From NCBI RefSeq assembly GCF_002205845.1, contig NZ_NISI01000005.1, positions 62,001 through 126,000 on the forward strand: a stretch of DNA of 64,000 nucleotides, written 5' to 3'. The position numbers and the translations under genes were made by a program. This DNA is from Roseateles puraquae. Its GTDB lineage: Bacteria > Pseudomonadota > Gammaproteobacteria > Burkholderiales > Burkholderiaceae_C. The notes below the pieces were generated by a model. That model worked only from the letters and a program-made list of their open reading frames with translations. It did not search any database and was not told the origin of the DNA. The stretch's first letter is position 1, and each line of letters opens with the position of its first letter. Of this stretch, positions 37,008 through 46,377 are shown one piece after another.

Positions 37008-39482
37008 ATGGTTGGTTACAACAGGGAGCTGCCCATTTCCTCGTTCCCGTTCTCCTTTCTCAAGCCTCGCAAGCGAGCGGATTTCACAGACCGCGACGAG
37101 CCGCAGGACGTCTTCAGAGCAGCTGTCTACGCCATAGCGGACGCAGCCCGATCAGGTCCGACGCGAGCACGGGTCCTGCAGTTCTATGGCGTCGGCGGCG
37201 TCGGCAAGTCGCGACTGCTCAGTGAACTCGAATCTGTTTTCCGGCAGGCGCATCCCGATGCGGCCGTCGTGTCGGTGGACTTCGACGACAGCTCCGTCCG
37301 CCAGCCTCATCACGCGCTGCTGAGGATTCGCCAGAGCGTCAAGGGCGCCAGAGGTTTGCGCTTTCAGGCATTCGATATCGCGTACGCGCTCCACTTTGCG
37401 ATGCGCAATCCTGATATCGAGATCAAGAAGCGTGAGCTCCCATTCCTTGAAGAAGCGGGTGTCGTCGGCGACGTCATCGCCGCAATAGACGGATTCGGGA
37501 TTGTTGGCGCCATCAAGGGCCTTGTTGAGCAGATCCATCGGCGCATTGACAGCCTCACCATTCCCGACGAAGCCAAGGAAGCCCTCAAAGCAACGCGCTC
37601 GATGTCTGAGCGGCAGATCGATGAAGTGCTGCCCGAGTTCCTTGCCTTCGACTTGAACACGCGTAAGCAGCCGCTTGAGCCGCTGGTGCTGTTCGTCGAC
37701 ACGTACGAAGCACTTTGGAACAACCACACCGACGACAAGGAGCGGTTTGTCCGTGACCATTGGCTGCGCCGACTTGTCGAGTCGATGCAGAACTGCCTGG
37801 TCGTCATCGCCGGGCGCGAGCAACTGTTGTGGGAAAACTATTCAGAGGAATGGAAAGGTCTGGTGCGGACGCTTGGTCTCGAACAGTTGTCCGAGGATGA
37901 CGTTGAGCAGTTTCTCAGGTCTGCCGGTATCAGCGATCCCGGCACGATCAAACAGATCTCGGCAACGGCCTTGGGGCATCCCTATTATCTGGATCTGTGC
38001 CTTGACATGCTCGCACAGGAAGGTGGGTGTGCACCTTCGCGCTGGCCGGAGTCCAGGCCGGCGCTGTTTGAGCGCTTCGCCAGGAGTCTGAGTTCGCAAG
38101 AGCTTGCCTTCCTAAAGCGCCTTGCGCCGCTTGCCTCGTACGACGACCAGTACGCCCGGGCGGCCGTGCGGCACTTCAACATCGGGCTCAACGACGATCA
38201 GATTCAGGCACATCAGCGCTTTTCTTTCGTCAAGCCACACGGCCACGCCTGGACGATCCATGAACTCATGCGGCGCAGCCTGCTCGAAAACACGGACGTC
38301 GCGACTACACGCGAAGTACGAGGCTTCGCGGTGGCGCATTTCACCGAACGCCTTACAAAGGCACGCCCCGGCAGCGCTGATCATGAGATCGTGGCGCCGT
38401 TCCAGGAGTGCGCGCGCCAGCTAAGTGAGCTGAAGGATCCATTGGCAGCCAGGACGTGGCTGGAATCCACCGGATCGCGGGCCATTGCGCTATTGCAGCA
38501 GAGAGCGGCGACAGGCCCAGTTCTCGCAACGCTGGACACGATCGGCGAGGTCGTGCAGATGCGCAACTGGCCAAGCTCCGTGTTGACGGCTTATGCGGAT
38601 GTCACGCATCTGGTCGGTCAGTACCAGCGCTCCGTCGAGATGCTCCAGGAGCAGATCGCGGCGGGCGGTGGTGATCCAACGCTCAGCGACGAGTTGGCCT
38701 TCGCCAACGTGCGCCGGATGCACCATTCCATGATGTTCGTGCCCATCGAGGCCGTCTGGCAGGAAGCTGAGGGCTTCTGGGCCCGCCTGGACCCCGCGCG
38801 CCACCAACGCGCGTTTGACGAACTGCTGTTCCTGCTTGGCGGGAACCTGGGTGCGGCGCGTGGCGTCGTTGAGGATGCGCGCCCGTGGCTTGCCGAGGCC
38901 ATCAAGCGAGCATGGCGCAATCGGGACGACGTGCTGAAGGTTCGAATCCTCCGCAAGGCCAGCGACCTCTATCGAATCAACGGAGACGTCAAGCGTTCGA
39001 GGCGAGCGTTGGAGAGGGGGCTCGCCCTGGGCGAGCAGCTCAATGTGCCTCGATATCTGAGCTATCTGCGGGTGACCATGATCGACCAATTGCGACTCGA
39101 AGGACGCACCCGCGAAGCATTGGCGGAACTCGAACCTGTTCGCGAACGGCTCGCACGTGACAATCTCGACGGCTGGCTGGGCCACACGCATTTGCTTGAG
39201 GCCGCCGTGCATCTTGACCTCGCGGAAGTCAACTCAGTCCAGGCCGCGCTCGCCAAGGCGACTGGCTTCTACGCGCGCACCAATCATCTGTGGGGCCGCC
39301 TTCAGTGTGAGACCATTTCACTGTGCGCGAATGCGCTGTCCGGCGTTCCACTGGCTGATTGGGCCGGGGCTGCCGGACACGCGAATGCCCTGCGCAGCGC
39401 CGGCTATATTCGCGACGCCCAGATCGTGGAAAGGCTCAACGCAGCGGCGCCCCACCGCCTTCCGGCGATCGCGTGTATGTAA
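37008..39482 (+). CDS. STAND-type P-loop NTPase with helical-repeat C-terminus
   Basis: 824 aa. Only about 30 residues precede the ATPase, so there is no N-terminal effector domain. Walker A is GVGGVGKS (61-68, Lys67), Walker B is LVLFVDTYEALW (226-237, Asp231), the sensor strand is CLVVIAGRE (263-271), and GHPYYL (323-328) is the GxP motif that marks STAND ATPases. A winged-helix-like region follows (about 350-440), then some 350 residues of TPR-like helices (for example RKASDLYRINGDVKRSRRALERGLALGEQL), a sensor-type module. STAND proteins are switches that oligomerise on ligand binding; many act in signalling or anti-phage defence. No ribosome site is obvious at the ATG. Composition is less GC-rich than the flanks. 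The next gene starts nine bases after its stop. Confidence 0.8.
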   Translation: MVGYNRELPISSFPFSFLKPRKRADFTDRDEPQDVFRAAVYAIADAARSGPTRARVLQFYGVGGVGKSRLLSELESVFRQAHPDAAVVSVDFDDSSVRQPHHALLRIRQSVKGARGLRFQAFDIAYALHFAMRNPDIEIKKRELPFLEEAGVVGDVIAAIDGFGIVGAIKGLVEQIHRRIDSLTIPDEAKEALKATRSMSERQIDEVLPEFLAFDLNTRKQPLEPLVLFVDTYEALWNNHTDDKERFVRDHWLRRLVESMQNCLVVIAGREQLLWENYSEEWKGLVRTLGLEQLSEDDVEQFLRSAGISDPGTIKQISATALGHPYYLDLCLDMLAQEGGCAPSRWPESRPALFERFARSLSSQELAFLKRLAPLASYDDQYARAAVRHFNIGLNDDQIQAHQRFSFVKPHGHAWTIHELMRRSLLENTDVATTREVRGFAVAHFTERLTKARPGSADHEIVAPFQECARQLSELKDPLAARTWLESTGSRAIALLQQRAATGPVLATLDTIGEVVQMRNWPSSVLTAYADVTHLVGQYQRSVEMLQEQIAAGGGDPTLSDELAFANVRRMHHSMMFVPIEAVWQEAEGFWARLDPARHQRAFDELLFLLGGNLGAARGVVEDARPWLAEAIKRAWRNRDDVLKVRILRKASDLYRINGDVKRSRRALERGLALGEQLNVPRYLSYLRVTMIDQLRLEGRTREALAELEPVRERLARDNLDGWLGHTHLLEAAVHLDLAEVNSVQAALAKATGFYARTNHLWGRLQCETISLCANALSGVPLADWAGAAGHANALRSAGYIRDAQIVERLNAAAPHRLPAIACM

Positions 39483-39491
39483 GGAGTAAGC

Positions 39492-40382
39492 ATGGGCTTC
39501 CAGTTCCTGCGGCGTTCAGCCATCGATGCCAGTTTTTCAGGCACCCATCGCCAGTACCTTGCCGGAAATCTCGAGCTGCCTCAGGAGCTCGCCCATATTC
39601 CAGACGAAGACATCGAGTTCGGCATCTCGGACTATCCTGATTACGACTGGGAGGCAGCACACTCGCATGTACGCGCGAGGGAGTTTCAGTACGTGCTCAA
39701 AGGCATGACGGAGTACCGGGATCTGGACAGCGGGGAAGTCCATCGGTTCTGTGCTGGTGACTTCTACGTCATCTACCCGGGCACGAAGTACATCCAACGG
39801 GTGAAGCAGAACAGCAGAATCCTGTTTGCCAAGCTTCCGGCAGGGAACGACAAGGTGCTGGAGGAGGCCGGCGAGGAACTGCTTGCGTGGGCGCACGAAC
39901 GGCTGCGGGTTGAGCGGCTAGACCTGAAAGGCGCTGACGCGCCTGCGGCCAATTCGCTCGTCCCGGCTACGGCGGCCGCGATCATCGACGACGAAGGACG
40001 CCTGTTGATGGTCCAGCGGCGTGACAGTGGCAAGTGGTCCATGCCAGGGGGCACGATGGAGATGACCGACAGCGTCGCGTCCTGCGTCCGGCGTGAGGTT
40101 TTGGAGGAGACCTCCATCGATGTGTCAGTTGAAGGCATCATTGGGACCTACACCGATCCCGAGACACGCATCGCCTACTCCGACGGCGAGGTCCGGCGGG
40201 AGTTCTCTATCCTGTTCCACTGTCGCCCCGTCGCGGGCAAGGTCTCGCTGGACGATGAATCCACCGATGCGCGCTGGGTGGCGCTCGATGCCGTATTGGA
40301 ACTCCCGATGGCTGAATCGCAGCGTAAACGGATAGGGGACGTTCTGGCGTTTGTGCACAGCCGGACCGTCACCATCCGCTAA
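39492..40382 (+). CDS. cupin-NUDIX fusion protein
   Basis: 296 aa with an excellent AAGGAG site. Residues about 35-115 form a small cupin barrel (HSHVRAREFQYVLKGMTEYRD, then GEVHRFCAGDFYVIYPG), with His-rich positions that could bind metal. Residues about 155-290 form a NUDIX hydrolase domain: SGKWSMPGGTMEMTD, then the box ending REVLEETSI. In that box the first Glu of GX5EX7REUXEEXGU is Asp and the late Gly is Ser, while the REVLEE core that binds Mg2+ is intact, so hydrolysis of a nucleoside-diphosphate-linked molecule is plausible. Same strand and nine bases from the STAND NTPase: one operon. Substrate unknown. Confidence 0.8.
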   Translation: MGFQFLRRSAIDASFSGTHRQYLAGNLELPQELAHIPDEDIEFGISDYPDYDWEAAHSHVRAREFQYVLKGMTEYRDLDSGEVHRFCAGDFYVIYPGTKYIQRVKQNSRILFAKLPAGNDKVLEEAGEELLAWAHERLRVERLDLKGADAPAANSLVPATAAAIIDDEGRLLMVQRRDSGKWSMPGGTMEMTDSVASCVRREVLEETSIDVSVEGIIGTYTDPETRIAYSDGEVRREFSILFHCRPVAGKVSLDDESTDARWVALDAVLELPMAESQRKRIGDVLAFVHSRTVTIR

Positions 40383-40866
40383 CGGCACTGGGCAGCCTCA
40401 ATCCCTCTTCCCGTTCGCCCGTTGGCTCCCCCGTTGCCCAGACCTCCATTTGCCGCGTTGTTCGGTGCGCGGAGGCCACTTAATGTCGCCGCGTTCGGCG
40501 TTGCGAAGCGGTCGTTTGCAGTTCTCCAGCCAAGCGGTGTCGATGCTGCCGCGTACGACGCGGCCGGGTTCCGGATCGTGGCGGTAGTCGCATTGCTGGG
40601 CGAGGGCCTTTACGTCCTGGAAAGTGGCGGCGAGGGTCTCGGCGCGGCATCGGGGCTGAAGTGCGCAAGCCCCGCGTATCGATGACGTGGCTGCCGTTGA
40701 CTCAGTAGTGCTTCTAGCCGGGCAGGGTGAGTTTGCATCCCCTCCGTGCCCGGCCTGGGACGCTCCGATGCCGCCCTTCGCCAAAGGCCAAAACCGCCGC
40801 CGTGCTTCACATCAGGCCACACCGACAGCCCGCGCACGCCAGCGAAAGCAGCGCGAGCCGCGAGTC
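40383..40866. other. 484-base gene-poor interval with a possible degraded frame
   Basis: Right edge of the island. On the minus strand about 40640-40480 one frame reads a protein-like string (FQDVKALAQQCDYRHDPEP, then GSIDTAWLENCKRPLRN) within an otherwise unconvincing frame. It may be a remnant of a gene. I do not recognise it, and see no terminal inverted repeats of an insertion sequence. Confidence 0.35.
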
Positions 40867-41709
40867 TCAGGGGCGTCGTGGCAAGCGGCTGGCTGGCTGC
40901 AGGGCCGCGGCGCTCGACGCGCAATCGGCCGCTTGCAAGCCATAGGGCTCGAGCCGCCGCCTGATTTCGCCGCTGCGGCACAGGGCTTGGATGGCTTCGG
41001 TCATTTGCCGGGCCAGGGCTTCGTGGCCGGGCCGGCGCAGCAAGGCGAAGCCGTAGTTGAATTCCCGCACCACCTCCACGGTTTGCAAGCTGCCGGGCGG
41101 TGTCGCGGCGAGCTGCCAGCGGGCGACAGCCTCATTGACGAGGCCCAGGCCGTCTTGCCCGTAGCGCCCGGCCAGGAGCTTGCGTACCACGGCACTCGGA
41201 TCGGCTTCGATGTGTGCCCGAGTGCCCGGGTGTTGTCTGACCACCGACGCCAGCGTGCGGCTGGCCTCTGACGGGCCGAAGGCGGCGATGGTGCGCCCAG
41301 AGGGTGGCTGACCCTGCTCGCGCCCGGGGCCGCCAGGCTTGCCGATCAGCACGTAGCGGCCTTGCACGACGTTCGGGCTCATCACGTACTGCTGTCGACG
41401 TTCAGGGGTGTTGACGAAGGGGAAGATCCCGTCGGCTTCGCCGGCCTCGATGCGCTGGTAGGCCCGTCGCCAGGGGAGGACCTCGACATGGCACTGCCAC
41501 GCCGCGCGGCTGCAGACCGCCTTCAGCACGTCCACCATCGGCCCGGCGGCTTGCCCGGAGGCATCGGTGTAGGCGTAGGGCGGGAACTGCTTGGTGACGA
41601 AGCGCAGCGCCTCGGGGCTCGCCGCGGCGGGCACGGCATGGAGGGCCAGGGCGCATGCGGTCCACACGACGCGTGCGGCGTGGCGCGTCAGGGCCAATGC
41701 AGCGTTCAT
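40867..41709 (-). CDS. periplasmic solute-binding protein (family 3 type)
   Basis: 280 aa. Signal peptide (ACALALHAVPAAASP), then LRFVTKQFPPYAYTDASGQAAGPMVDVLKAV, the standard first lobe of amino-acid-type binding proteins, with WRRAYQRIEAGEADGIFPFVNTPERRQQY after it. No permease or ATPase genes adjoin, so it is an orphan that may be used for sensing or share a transporter encoded elsewhere. It ends with SSAAALQPASRLPRRP, unusual for the family. Confidence 0.78.
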   Translation of the reverse strand: MNAALALTRHAARVVWTACALALHAVPAAASPEALRFVTKQFPPYAYTDASGQAAGPMVDVLKAVCSRAAWQCHVEVLPWRRAYQRIEAGEADGIFPFVNTPERRQQYVMSPNVVQGRYVLIGKPGGPGREQGQPPSGRTIAAFGPSEASRTLASVVRQHPGTRAHIEADPSAVVRKLLAGRYGQDGLGLVNEAVARWQLAATPPGSLQTVEVVREFNYGFALLRRPGHEALARQMTEAIQALCRSGEIRRRLEPYGLQAADCASSAAALQPASRLPRRP

Positions 41710-41729
41710 GTCGCGTCTCGGAGGGTGCG

Positions 41730-42950
41730 TTACCGCGCTCCGCGGCGACGCGACAGCCGCACCGCCAGCGACGCGCCCGACGTGGCCGTGGCCAGGGCCA
41801 CCACGCCCATCCAGCCCCACTGCGCCAGCACCAGGCTGCCAAGCGCTGCACCGGCCGACATGCCGATGAACATGCCGGTGAAGAGCAGCGCGTTGAGCCG
41901 GCTGCGCGCGGCGGGGTCGAGGCTGTAGACCACGGTCTGGTGCGCCACCAGCGTGGCCTGCACACCGAAGTCGAAGCCGACCGTGGCGGCCACGATGAGC
42001 CCGATCTGCGCGTCGCCGGGCAGCAGCACGCCCAGGCCCATGACGGCAAACGACGCCATCGCGAGGCCGGCGCCCAGCCGCGTCACCAGCTCGGGCCCGC
42101 GCTTGTCGGCCAGCCGGCCGGCCAGCGGGGCCGCCAACGCGCCGGCGGCACCTGCCAGGCCGAAGGCGCCCGCTGCTTCGCTGCCCATCTGGTACTGGTG
42201 GTGCAGCATGACGGCCAGCGTCGACCAGAAGGCGCTGAAGCCCATGGACAGCAGGCCCTGGGCCAGCGCGGCGCGGCGGAGCTCGCCATGCTGGCGCCAG
42301 AGTTGCGCCAGCGACCCCATCAGGTGGGCGTACCGCATGCGGCTTGTGGCTGGCAGCCGCGGCAGTCCGCGCCACGCAGCCACGCCGAACACCACCAGGC
42401 TGAGGGCCGCCAGTTCATACACGGCACGCCAGCCCCAGCGCTCCGCGATGAAGCCGCTGGCCACGCGCGACAGCAGGATGCCCAGCAGCAGCCCGGTCAT
42501 GACGGTGCCGACGGTCTTGCCGCGGCTTGACTCGGGCGCCAGCGTGGCGGCGGCGGGCACGATGTCCTGCGCCAGCGTGGCCGTGAGGCCGACCACCAGG
42601 CTGGCCACCAGCAACGCGGGCAACCCCGGCGCCAAGCCGCTGGCCAGCAGGGCGACGGCGAGCAGCACGGTCTTGAGCAGGATGAGGTGACGGCGGTCGA
42701 AACGGTCGCCCAGCGGTGCCAGCAACAGGATCCCCAGCGCGTAGCCCAGCTGCGTCAGCGTGGGCACGAAGCCGGTGTCGCGGGCGCTGGCGCCCAAGGC
42801 CCCGCCCAGCACACCGAGCATGGGCTGGCTGTAGTAGATCGAGGCCACGGCCAGGCCGGCGCCGCTGGCCAGCAGCAGCACCAGCGGGCGGGAGAGGGCG
42901 GCATGCCGGGTGGGCGTGGCAGGCGCCTGTCGAGCGGTGATCGAGTTCAT
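41730..42950 (-). CDS. MFS transporter (DHA1-like)
   Basis: 406 aa, 12 predicted membrane segments, with GYALGILLLAPLGDRFDRRHLI as the conserved loop-2/3 motif and the KTVGTVMTGLLLGILLSRVASG segment typical of this branch of drug-type exporters. The start is 96 bases from a divergent LysR regulator with a palindrome between, so it is the likely target. Its stop is 20 bases from the binding-protein start on the same strand. Confidence 0.85.
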   Translation of the reverse strand: MNSITARQAPATPTRHAALSRPLVLLLASGAGLAVASIYYSQPMLGVLGGALGASARDTGFVPTLTQLGYALGILLLAPLGDRFDRRHLILLKTVLLAVALLASGLAPGLPALLVASLVVGLTATLAQDIVPAAATLAPESSRGKTVGTVMTGLLLGILLSRVASGFIAERWGWRAVYELAALSLVVFGVAAWRGLPRLPATSRMRYAHLMGSLAQLWRQHGELRRAALAQGLLSMGFSAFWSTLAVMLHHQYQMGSEAAGAFGLAGAAGALAAPLAGRLADKRGPELVTRLGAGLAMASFAVMGLGVLLPGDAQIGLIVAATVGFDFGVQATLVAHQTVVYSLDPAARSRLNALLFTGMFIGMSAGAALGSLVLAQWGWMGVVALATATSGASLAVRLSRRRGAR

Positions 42951-43031
42951 GAGGCAACTCCAAGGGGTTGGGTTGCTGGCAATTCTTTCCTTGCATGAAA
43001 GATCGGTGTAGACGGCTCAATTGCACATCGG

Positions 43032-43049
43032 CTATACACGCTGTGTATG
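43032..43049. promoter_or_regulatory. LysR-type operator between MFS and LysR genes
   Basis: ATACAC-GCT-GTGTAT, a perfect dyad (43034-43048) with the T-N11-A spacing of LysR boxes. It overlaps the start codon of the lysR-like gene, so binding would also block that gene. The symmetry is seen directly; that this protein binds it is inference. Confidence 0.6.
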
Positions 43050-43988
43050 AAAGAGCCGACTTCACCCGCGCTGGACCGACTGGCCCTGATGCAAACCTTT
43101 GTGCGCATCGTGGAAGCCGGCAGCCTGTCGGCCGCCGCGGCCCAGATGGGCAGCACCCAACCCACCATCAGCCGCCGGCTGCAGTGGCTGGAAAAGATGC
43201 TGGGCCTGCGCCTGCTGCAGCGCTCCACGCACGCCATGCGGCTGACCGAGGACGGCGAGCGCTGCTATGCCCACGCCAAGTCGCTGCTGGAAAGCTGGGC
43301 GGCGGTGGAGGCGGACCTGCGCGGCGCCCAGGACCAGCCGCGCGGCCAGCTGCGGGTGCTGGCGCCGCATGCCTTCGGGCAGGAGGCGCTGGTGGAACCC
43401 CTGGCGCGCTACCTGGCGGCGCACCCGGAGGTCAGCGTGGACTGGTTCCTGCACGACCGCGAGGTGAACCTGATCGCCGAGGGCATCGATTGCGCCATTC
43501 GGGTGGGCGAGGTGGAAGACCCGGCGCTGGTGGCGGTGCATGTGGCGGAGGTGCCGCGCATCCTGGTGGCGCGGCCAGGTCTGTGGGGCGAGGGCCCGCC
43601 GCCACGCACGCCGGCAGCGCTCCGCGAGTTGCCGTGGCTGTCGCTGCCGCAGTTCTATCGCGACGAACTCGATCTTCACCAGCTCGGCACCGGCCGCCGC
43701 GAAGCCGTGCGGCTCACGCCGCGCCTGCGCACCGACAGCCTGTATGCCGCCCGCAGTGCCGTGCGGGCCGGCGTGGGTGCGGCGCTGGTGTCGGCCTGGC
43801 TGGTGGCCGACGACCTCGCCAGCGGCCGCCTCTGCCAGCTCGTGCCGGACTGGGAGGCTTCACCCTTGCCGGTACGCATTGTCTACCCCTATGCGCGCCT
43901 GTATCCGGCGCGGCTGCGCAGCTTTGTGGACGCCATGCGCCAAGCCATGCCCGGCATCGCGGGCATGCGGCCGCCCAGCGCGCGCTGA
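43047..43988 (+). CDS. LysR-family transcriptional regulator
   Basis: 313 aa. The N-terminal winged helix-turn-helix reads VEAGSLSAAAAQMGSTQPTISRRLQWLEKMLGLRLLQRS, followed by a two-lobe substrate-binding domain. It belongs by appearance to the large group that represses or activates a divergent gene, here the MFS exporter. Its start codon lies within a T-N11-A palindrome. A ribosome site is not obvious. Confidence 0.9.
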   Translation: MKEPTSPALDRLALMQTFVRIVEAGSLSAAAAQMGSTQPTISRRLQWLEKMLGLRLLQRSTHAMRLTEDGERCYAHAKSLLESWAAVEADLRGAQDQPRGQLRVLAPHAFGQEALVEPLARYLAAHPEVSVDWFLHDREVNLIAEGIDCAIRVGEVEDPALVAVHVAEVPRILVARPGLWGEGPPPRTPAALRELPWLSLPQFYRDELDLHQLGTGRREAVRLTPRLRTDSLYAARSAVRAGVGAALVSAWLVADDLASGRLCQLVPDWEASPLPVRIVYPYARLYPARLRSFVDAMRQAMPGIAGMRPPSAR

Positions 43989-43998
43989 GTGGGGCGCC

Positions 43999-44574
43999 TC
44001 AGGCCGTCAGGGCCTGAGGCGGGTCGAACAGCCCCATGTCGGCGCCGGCCAGCAGGGCCTGGATGTCGGTCAGGATGAGCATGCGCTCGGTGTCGCCCTG
44101 CCTCACGCAGCCCATGCCGAGGATGTGGCCGGCGTCGATGGCGGAAGCCAGCGGCGGCGCTGGCTTGACCTGCTCCGGCGGGACCTCCAACACGTCGGAG
44201 ACCGAATCCACCACGATGCCGATGACCCGGTCCAGCACCGTCAACACGATGACGACCGTGAACTCGTTGTACTGCACGCTGCTGCAGCCGAGTTTCAGGC
44301 GCAGGTCGATGATGGGCACGATGACACCGCGCAGGTTCACCACGCCCATCACGAAGCGGGGGGCATTGGCGATGCGGGTGGGGGCCTCGTAGCTGCGGAT
44401 CTCCTGCACTCGCAGGATGTCGATGCCGTATTCCTCCGCGCCCAGGCGGAAGCTGAGGACCTCGCGCGGCACTGCGCCCCCAGCGGTCAGCGCATGGGCG
44501 TACGGGGCGGCCGGGAGGGTGGCCAAGGGGCCGTGCGGCGGTGTGGCGTGATGGGTTTCGCTGACGAGACTCAT
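43999..44574 (-). CDS. cheW: CheW-type chemotaxis coupling protein
   Basis: 191 aa. A 37-residue Pro/Ala-rich N-terminal extension is followed by the CheW domain: EVLSFRLGAEEYGIDILRVQEIRSYEAPTRIANAP, GVVNLRGVIVPIIDLR, IVVDSVSDVLEVP. It would link the receptor encoded directly upstream to a CheA kinase. Start is 60 bases after the receptor gene on the same strand. No CheA, CheR or CheB in the window. Confidence 0.92.
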   Translation of the reverse strand: MSLVSETHHATPPHGPLATLPAAPYAHALTAGGAVPREVLSFRLGAEEYGIDILRVQEIRSYEAPTRIANAPRFVMGVVNLRGVIVPIIDLRLKLGCSSVQYNEFTVVIVLTVLDRVIGIVVDSVSDVLEVPPEQVKPAPPLASAIDAGHILGMGCVRQGDTERMLILTDIQALLAGADMGLFDPPQALTA

Positions 44575-44634
44575 GGCGGTTGGGCTTGGCAGTTGGGCTT
44601 GGCGGTGGGGAGGCGTCGTGCCGAGGGGCGCGGC

Positions 44635-46377
44635 TCAGAAGGTGGCCCACTCGTCGCTGGCGGCATCAGCGGTGGCTGCTGACGGGCCGGGCGCGGGGCG
44701 TGGCGAAGGGGCGGTTGCGGGCTTGGCAGCTGCGGGGCGAGCCGGCGCACGGACCTGGGGAGCCCGGGCAGGCGCGGTCGCCGGGGCTGCGGCCGGCCGG
44801 CCAGCCCAGGCCGACACGTCGCCAGAGGACAGCTTGAACACCGCTACCGCCTGCACCAGCTGCTGGGCCTGGCTGCGCAGGCTTTCCGCCGCAGCGGCGC
44901 TTTCCTCGACGAGCGCCGCGTTCTGCTGCGTGGCCTGGTCCATCGCCGTGACGGCTTCGCCAACCTGCTGCACGCCCGTGCTCTGCTCTGTGCTGGCGGA
45001 GGTGATCTCCGCCACGATGTCACTGACGCGCTGGATGGAGCCGACGATGTCGCCCATGGTCTTGCCGGCCTGGTCGACCAGCAGCGTGCCCTGTTCCACT
45101 TGCTCGACGCTGCGGCCGATCAGGGTCTTGATCTCCTTGGCGGCCTCGGCGCTGCGCTGCGCGAGGCTGCGCACTTCCGAAGCCACCACCGCGAAGCCGC
45201 GGCCCTGCTCACCGGCGCGTGCAGCTTCCACGGCGGCATTGAGCGCCAGGATGTTGGTCTGGAAGGCGATGCCGTCGATGACGCCGATGATGTCGCCGAT
45301 CTTGCGACTGCTGTCGGTGATGCCCTGCATGGTGGTCACGACCTTGCCGACCACCTGCCCGCCCTGCGCGGCCACGGCCGACGCGCTCTGGGCCAGCTGG
45401 TTGGCCTGCTGCGCGCTGTCGGCGTTATGGCGCACCGTGGTGCCGAGTTCTTCCATGGTGGCTGCGGTCTGTTGCAACGCGCTGGCCTGCTGCTCGGTAC
45501 GGCTGGAGAGGTCCTGATTGCCTTGCGCGATCTGGGCGCTGGCGGTGGCCACGCTCTCCGAGTTCTGGCGCACGTTGGCCACGACTTGCGAGAGGCTGGT
45601 CTGCATCTTGGCCAGGTTGGCCATCAGGCTCGACGTGTCGCCCGACTTGACGCTCACATCGACACTGAGGTCGCCGCGCGCCACGCGCTCGGCCACGGCC
45701 ACGGCCAGACCCGGTTCGGCGCCGAGCTGGGCGAACAGGCTGCGCGTCAGCAGCACGCCCAGTGTGACGGCCAGGCCGCACAGGGCCAGGCCACCGAACA
45801 CCAGCGTGGCCGTGGTGCTGGTGCCGGAATCCGTCAGCTGCTGGGAGCGCTGCCCCAGCAGGGTCGATTCAGCCTGGGCGAACTCGGCAATGCCGGCGCG
45901 GAAAGCGTCCATGGCGGCCTTGTCCTTGCCTTGCTCGAACTCCGTGAACAGCGCTTCGGCCGGCAGCTTGCCCAGCGTGACTTCGCGCCGCTTGGCCGCC
46001 AGCCCCTCGGCCACCTCGAGGAAGGCCTTGTGGTGACTCATCAGCTTGCTCAGCCGGTCCTGCTGTGCGGGGTTGTCGGAGGTCAGCGACTTGGCTTCGT
46101 CAAAGTGCTGGGAGAACTCCTTCTTGCCCATGTTGAAGGGCTCCAGGAACTTGTCGTTGCCGCTGGCCACAAAGCCACGCAGGCCGGTCTCGATGTTGAC
46201 CATGCTCAGCAGCATCTTCTCGGACTTCGTCAGGACCTCGTAGGTGTGGTTGTTCCACTTCACGGTGTCCAGCAGCCGATGCGTGTTGACGAGGGCGATG
46301 GTGATGAGGAGGCCGGCAACGGCCAGCAGCGAGGCGAAGGTCGCGAAGAGCTTCTTTTTCAGAGTCCAGTGATTCAT
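44635..46377 (-). CDS. methyl-accepting chemotaxis protein with CHASE3-like sensor
   Basis: 580 aa. Membrane segment 1 (about 10-30), a periplasmic four-helix domain with [22 protein letters not shown] typical of CHASE3, membrane segment 2 (about 188-210), HAMP, and the cytoplasmic signalling hairpin with tip [33 protein letters not shown]. An Ala/Pro-rich linker leads to a C-terminal EWATF, which matches the xWxxF tether by which CheR and CheB bind high-abundance receptors. The start at 46377 gives the membrane anchor; the open frame upstream is extra. Confidence 0.93.
   Translation of the reverse strand: MNHWTLKKKLFATFASLLAVAGLLITIALVNTHRLLDTVKWNNHTYEVLTKSEKMLLSMVNIETGLRGFVASGNDKFLEPFNMGKKEFSQHFDEAKSLTSDNPAQQDRLSKLMSHHKAFLEVAEGLAAKRREVTLGKLPAEALFTEFEQGKDKAAMDAFRAGIAEFAQAESTLLGQRSQQLTDSGTSTTATLVFGGLALCGLAVTLGVLLTRSLFAQLGAEPGLAVAVAERVARGDLSVDVSVKSGDTSSLMANLAKMQTSLSQVVANVRQNSESVATASAQIAQGNQDLSSRTEQQASALQQTAATMEELGTTVRHNADSAQQANQLAQSASAVAAQGGQVVGKVVTTMQGITDSSRKIGDIIGVIDGIAFQTNILALNAAVEAARAGEQGRGFAVVASEVRSLAQRSAEAAKEIKTLIGRSVEQVEQGTLLVDQAGKTMGDIVGSIQRVSDIVAEITSASTEQSTGVQQVGEAVTAMDQATQQNAALVEESAAAAESLRSQAQQLVQAVAVFKLSSGDVSAWAGRPAAAPATAPARAPQVRAPARPAAAKPATAPSPRPAPGPSAATADAASDEWATF

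Noticed and set aside
36778-37137. Plus-strand open frame overlapping the STAND gene start
   Set aside because: No ribosome site, Arg/Ser-rich composition, and it runs out of frame into the NTPase.
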